This document shows, in pieces, positions 13,967 to 19,664 of a stretch of 19,664 nucleotides of DNA. Numbering within the stretch: the first letter of the stretch is position 1; each line of letters opens with the position of its first letter. The translations under genes and the position numbers were made by a program. The notes beneath the pieces are model-generated. The model saw nothing but the letters and a program-made list of their open reading frames with translations, did not search any database and was not told where the DNA came from. This DNA is from DASSUC01 sp035650075. Its GTDB lineage: Bacteria > Actinomycetota > Actinomycetes > Mycobacteriales > Micromonosporaceae. The stretch spans positions 1-19,664 of the forward strand of contig DASRII010000556.1 of the NCBI GenBank assembly GCA_035650075.1, written 5' to 3'.

Positions 13967-15298
13967 CTACGAGTGCCCTGCTGGGTCGGAAAGCGAGACG
14001 TTGCGTGGCCCCCGCGAATTTTCCGACCATGACTGATCATCTCGGCCTGAGTTTACCGGCCGGGAGGCATCGGCCGGACCAGACAGCAGGCTGGCCGGAC
14101 GCACTGCGCCGTGTCCGAAACGGGACACTACGGCGTCCGCCGCCTGCTCCGCTTCCCGCCACCCGCGCTCTGGCGCGCCGAGGGTCAACTGCCGCGGACT
14201 GCCCTCCGCGGCGACCAGACCCTCGACCCGGACGCCCACCAGCCGGATCCGATCGCCGGGGCGCAATGCCTCGAAAAGCGCCCACGCGGTCTCGAAGACC
14301 TCCCGCGCCACGTCGGTGGGTACGGCCAGCGTGCGGGATCGGTTGAGCGTCTGGAAGTCGGCCAGCCGTACCTTGATCGCCACGGTCCGGCCGGTCTGAT
14401 CCCCCCGGCGCAACCGCGCGGCGGTCTTGGTCGCCAGCGCCAGGAGAGTCCGTCGGATGATCTCGGGGTCCGCCACATCGACGTCGAAGGTCGTCTCCGC
14501 GCCGATCGACTTCTCCACGTGCTCCGGAGTGACCCGCCGTGGGTCGCGTGCCCAGGCCAGCTCGTGCAGGTGGCTCGCCAGGGCGGCACCCAGCCCGGAC
14601 CGCAGCATCGACACCGGGGCGTGCGCGACGTCGTGGACCGTGCGCAGGCCCAGCCGGTGCAACGTCTCGGCCGTCCGCTCGCCGACGCCCCACAGCGCCG
14701 CGACCGGCAGCGGGTGCAGGAAGTCGAGCGTCTGCGCGGCCGGTACGACGAGCAGCCCGTCCGGCTTCGACCGGGTGGAGGCGAGTTTGGCGACGAACTT
14801 CGTCGCCGCCACGCCCACCGAGCAGGGCAACCGCTGTTCGTCGGCGATGCGCCGGCGGATCAACTGGGCGATCACGGCGGGCCGGCCGAACAGCCGCTCG
14901 GCGCCGGCGACATCCAGGAACGCTTCGTCGAGGGACAGCGGTTCCACCAGCGGGGTGATGTCTTTGAAGATCGACATGATCGCGCGGGAGGCCTCGGTGT
15001 ACGCGGTGAAATCCGGTGGCAGGAACACCGTGTCCGGGCACAACCGGCGGGCCACGGCACCGGGCATCGCGCTGCGTACCCCGTACCGCCGTGCCTCGTA
15101 GCTGGCCGAGGCGACCACGCCGCGCGGACCGGAACCGCCCACCACGACCGGCTGCCCGCGTAGCTCGGGCCGGCGGCGCACCTCGACGGAGGCGAAGAAG
15201 GCATCCATGTCGACGTGCAGCACCGGGCAGCCCGAGTCGTCGGCGTCCGGTCCGAACCGGTCGTCGCCACCCCGGGGCACCTGCTGGCTACGCCCCAC
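13967..15298 (-). CDS. dinB: DNA polymerase IV (Y-family translesion polymerase)
   Basis: A 443-residue Y-family polymerase that copies damaged DNA at low fidelity. The palm catalytic acids are Asp30 (VLHVDMDAFFASVE) and Asp124-Glu125 (EPLSLDEAFLDV), with steric-gate Phe35. Fingers residues ASYEARRYGVRSAMPG, VGVAATKFVAKLAS and the helix-hairpin-helix LWGVGERTAETLHRLGL follow, then the little-finger domain. RQLTLGAP (about 369-376) resembles a sliding-clamp-binding QLxLG motif. It is followed by an unusual tail of nearly 70 residues ending in low-complexity Ser/Asp/Arg sequence. The GTG start at 15298 gives a roughly 25-residue leader typical of actinobacterial copies but has no ribosome binding site. 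It starts 9 bp after the phosphodiesterase stop, so it is probably cotranscribed. Confidence 0.93.
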   Translation of the reverse strand: MGRSQQVPRGGDDRFGPDADDSGCPVLHVDMDAFFASVEVRRRPELRGQPVVVGGSGPRGVVASASYEARRYGVRSAMPGAVARRLCPDTVFLPPDFTAYTEASRAIMSIFKDITPLVEPLSLDEAFLDVAGAERLFGRPAVIAQLIRRRIADEQRLPCSVGVAATKFVAKLASTRSKPDGLLVVPAAQTLDFLHPLPVAALWGVGERTAETLHRLGLRTVHDVAHAPVSMLRSGLGAALASHLHELAWARDPRRVTPEHVEKSIGAETTFDVDVADPEIIRRTLLALATKTAARLRRGDQTGRTVAIKVRLADFQTLNRSRTLAVPTDVAREVFETAWALFEALRPGDRIRLVGVRVEGLVAAEGSPRQLTLGAPERGWREAEQAADAVVSRFGHGAVRPASLLSGPADASRPVNSGRDDQSWSENSRGPRNVSLSDPAGHS

Positions 15299-15307
15299 GT
15301 GTGGAGG

Positions 15308-16480
15308 TTAGCGGTCCCCTCCGACGTTTCGGATCGTCAGCAGCGGCACGGTCATCTCGATTTCGGTGTACGAGCCGTGGTACGCGACCAGCATCCCCAC
15401 GATCGGCGGCTCTGTCGCGGTGGACAGCACGGCGTACCGGTCGTGGCAGGCGACGACCACGTCGCCGACCCGCTGCAGGTGCTCCTCCGGCACCGGCCCG
15501 TACCAACCGGCCGCGACAGCCTCTTCCCGCGAGGCGACCCAGGCGGCGGTACCGAGCACCCCCCGCCACGTGTCGATCACGTCGGCCGTGGCGCCGTCGA
15601 CGGTGTGCAGGTACCTGACCCGCGGCTCGCCGGCTACCACGCGGATCCCGGCGCGCAACCGCGGGTCGGCGGCGATGTCGAAGCGGTGGTCGGCCGGTAC
15701 GTCGAGCTGCCCGTGATCCGCTGTGACGAGCAGCGCGGCGTCGGCCGGCAGCCCGTCGACCAGCCGGTCGAGCAGCCGGCCCACCTCGTCCGCCTGCTGT
15801 TGCCACTCGACCGAGCCGACCCCGCACAGGTGGCCCATCTTGTCCAGGTCGGGGTAGTAGCCGTAGACCAGCGCCGGGGGCTCGGCCGCGGTCAACGCGT
15901 CCAGCATGGTGTTCGCGAGTTCGTCCACGCCATCGGCGCCCCGGTAGGTGCCGCCACGGTTGGCCGCGACGGTCAGGCCGGTACCGGCGAAGAGGGTGCT
16001 GGCCACCACCGTCACGTCGACGCCGGCCTGCGCCGCGAGGGCGAACTGCGTCCGGACCGGTTGCCAGCGCAGCGGATCCGGGTCGTCGGTCCACTCGATG
16101 TGCTTGAGCACGTGCGCGGTACCGGGGACGTTGAGCGTGAAGCCCAGCACGCCGTGAGCGCCGGGCGCGGTGCCGGTACCGAGGGTGACGAGACTCGTGG
16201 GCGTGGTCGACGGGAAGGGCGCGGTCAGCTCCCGTACCGCGCCCAGCCTGCCGGCGAGCACGTCGGCCACGACCGGCGCGTGTGGCGCCGCGAGCGGCAG
16301 CTGGTGGTAGCCCAACCCGTCGACGAGCAGGACGGCGATCCTCCGCACGCCGGCGAGATCCGCGGCGAGCTTCAGCCGGTCGGGGGCACCGGGCACTCCG
16401 AGTACCGCCAGCGCGCTGGGCAGGACGTCCGCGAGGCTCGCCTCTCCGTACCGGGGCCGGACGATGTCGAACGGGGCCAC
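15308..16480 (-). CDS. Alkaline-phosphatase-superfamily phosphodiesterase/nucleotide pyrophosphatase
   Basis: A 390-residue protein of the type I phosphodiesterase/nucleotide pyrophosphatase family, which uses two metal ions and a threonine nucleophile. Metal and catalytic residues seen are Asp54 (VLLVDGLGY), Thr92 or Thr93 (FPSTTPTSLVTLGTG), the cluster YYPDLDKMGH (Asp211, Asp213, His217) and TADHGQLD (Asp255-His256). No signal peptide or membrane segment is evident, so it is probably cytoplasmic, unlike many family members. The GTG start at 16480 has a GAGGCGG ribosome binding site inside the end of the preceding methyltransferase gene, whose stop is 3 bp upstream. The natural substrate is unknown; its position between dnaE2 and dinB raises, but does not prove, a nucleotide-related role. 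Confidence 0.88.
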   Translation of the reverse strand: MAPFDIVRPRYGEASLADVLPSALAVLGVPGAPDRLKLAADLAGVRRIAVLLVDGLGYHQLPLAAPHAPVVADVLAGRLGAVRELTAPFPSTTPTSLVTLGTGTAPGAHGVLGFTLNVPGTAHVLKHIEWTDDPDPLRWQPVRTQFALAAQAGVDVTVVASTLFAGTGLTVAANRGGTYRGADGVDELANTMLDALTAAEPPALVYGYYPDLDKMGHLCGVGSVEWQQQADEVGRLLDRLVDGLPADAALLVTADHGQLDVPADHRFDIAADPRLRAGIRVVAGEPRVRYLHTVDGATADVIDTWRGVLGTAAWVASREEAVAAGWYGPVPEEHLQRVGDVVVACHDRYAVLSTATEPPIVGMLVAYHGSYTEIEMTVPLLTIRNVGGDR

Positions 16481-16483
16481 CGG

Positions 16484-17251
16484 TCAAGCCGCCTCGGTGG
16501 CGGGCCGCTCCACCCGGTCCCGCCGGCGCGCCAGCAGGTGCAACTGGGTGGCGATGTCGCGGTACGGCGAGCGGGCCGAGGCGGCCAGCTCGAACTCCAG
16601 CAGGGCCGACTGGTCGGCGTCGGCGACGCTGCCGGGCAGCAGGTCGGCGATGACCCGTACCCCGTGAATCTCCTCCACGATCAGGCCGGCCCCACGGAGC
16701 AAACGGTTCGCGGAGGCCGCGTCGAAACGTCGCCTGGGTGCGTCCCGCCTGGTCCCCGGGCGGTCCCCCCCATCGGGGTCGTCGAGCAGCGCGCTGGCCG
16801 CGGACAGATGTCCGGCCACCGCCCGGGCGAGTACCGCGGCGGCCCGGTTCGCGACGAGAACGCTCGCCGCGCCGCCGGGACACAGCACCCCCGCCACCGC
16901 GGAGACCACCGAGGACGGGTCGTCGACGACTTCGAGCAGGCTGTGGCACAACACCAGATCGGCGCTACCGGGAGCGACGAGATCGGCGAGCCGGTCACCG
17001 TCGCCCTGCACCGCGGTGACCCGCTCGGCCACCCCTGCCTCGGCGGCCCGCCGGGTCAACGCGGCGAGCGCGTCCGGGCTCGCGTCCACGACGGTCACCC
17101 GGTGCCCGGCCTCCGCCAGCGGTACGGCGAAACCGCCCGTCCCGCCGCCGACGTCGACGATGGTCAGGGTCCGGCCGTCGGCCCGGTCCAGCTCACGGCG
17201 CAGCACTTCCCAGACGACAGCGGCCCGGGGGCCTGCGTGTACACGGTTCAC
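16484..17251 (-). CDS. Class I SAM-dependent methyltransferase
   Basis: A 255-residue Rossmann-fold methyltransferase. Motif I is VDVGGGTGG (32-40), the acidic end of strand 2 is VVDASPDAL (Asp56), and ADLVLCHSLLEVVDDP matches the post-motif region near strand 4. VLCPGGAASVLVANR fits strand 5. A helical lid region near residues 135-200 contains a Gly/Asp/Arg-rich stretch and may bind the substrate, which I cannot name. The start is GTG 17251, 15 bp past the dnaE2 stop; GCAGGGG just upstream is a weak ribosome binding site. It is followed by the phosphodiesterase after 3 bp. Similar proteins have been labelled tRNA, small-molecule or quinone methyltransferases, so no specific function is claimed. 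Confidence 0.87.
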   Translation of the reverse strand: MNRVHAGPRAAVVWEVLRRELDRADGRTLTIVDVGGGTGGFAVPLAEAGHRVTVVDASPDALAALTRRAAEAGVAERVTAVQGDGDRLADLVAPGSADLVLCHSLLEVVDDPSSVVSAVAGVLCPGGAASVLVANRAAAVLARAVAGHLSAASALLDDPDGGDRPGTRRDAPRRRFDAASANRLLRGAGLIVEEIHGVRVIADLLPGSVADADQSALLEFELAASARSPYRDIATQLHLLARRRDRVERPATEAA

Positions 17252-17266
17252 CCCTGCGAGAGTAGG

Positions 17267-19664
<2,398 letters not shown>

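Overview
The window is GC-rich, gene-dense DNA with frequent GTG starts and 4-bp start/stop overlaps. The gene families present (GlgE/TreS, DnaE2, DUF3040, MoxR-DUF58-TgpA) fit a high-GC actinomycete, plausibly Micromonosporaceae; the exact genus is inference. I support 17 protein-coding genes, 5 on the plus and 12 on the minus strand, with treS and dnaE2 cut by the window edges. I see no rRNA, tRNA, CRISPR array, insertion sequence or prophage.

Region 1 (1-3636, minus strand) reads vapB, vapC, glgE, treS. TreS makes maltose from trehalose and GlgE uses maltose-1-phosphate to extend alpha-1,4-glucan; the maltokinase and branching steps are not visible here. A VapBC toxin-antitoxin pair sits directly upstream of glgE with almost no gap.

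Region 2 (3701-8435) holds a two-domain VOC (glyoxalase-fold) protein whose stop codon directly abuts that of a convergent acetamidase/formamidase. The amidase follows an APC-family permease and a secretion-signal-less AmiC-like ligand-binding protein. A MarR regulator is divergent from the AmiC-like gene, and a perfect 13-bp palindrome lies between them. Together these look like an amide sensing, uptake and hydrolysis module, similar in parts to the mycobacterial acetamidase regulon.

Region 3 (8436-13494, plus strand) is a tight MoxR, DUF58, TgpA-like transglutaminase operon. It is preceded by about 160 bp that can fold into three consecutive stem-loops, and followed by two strong hairpins shared with the convergent DUF3040 membrane-protein gene.

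Region 4 (13495-19664, minus strand) contains the DUF3040 gene, then a compact run transcribed dnaE2, SAM methyltransferase, alkaline-phosphatase-superfamily phosphodiesterase, dinB. This puts two error-prone DNA polymerases in one probable transcription unit with two enzymes of unknown substrate. The best candidates for something undescribed are the structured moxR leader, the AmiC/MarR amide-control region, and the vapBC-glgE and dnaE2-dinB linkages.
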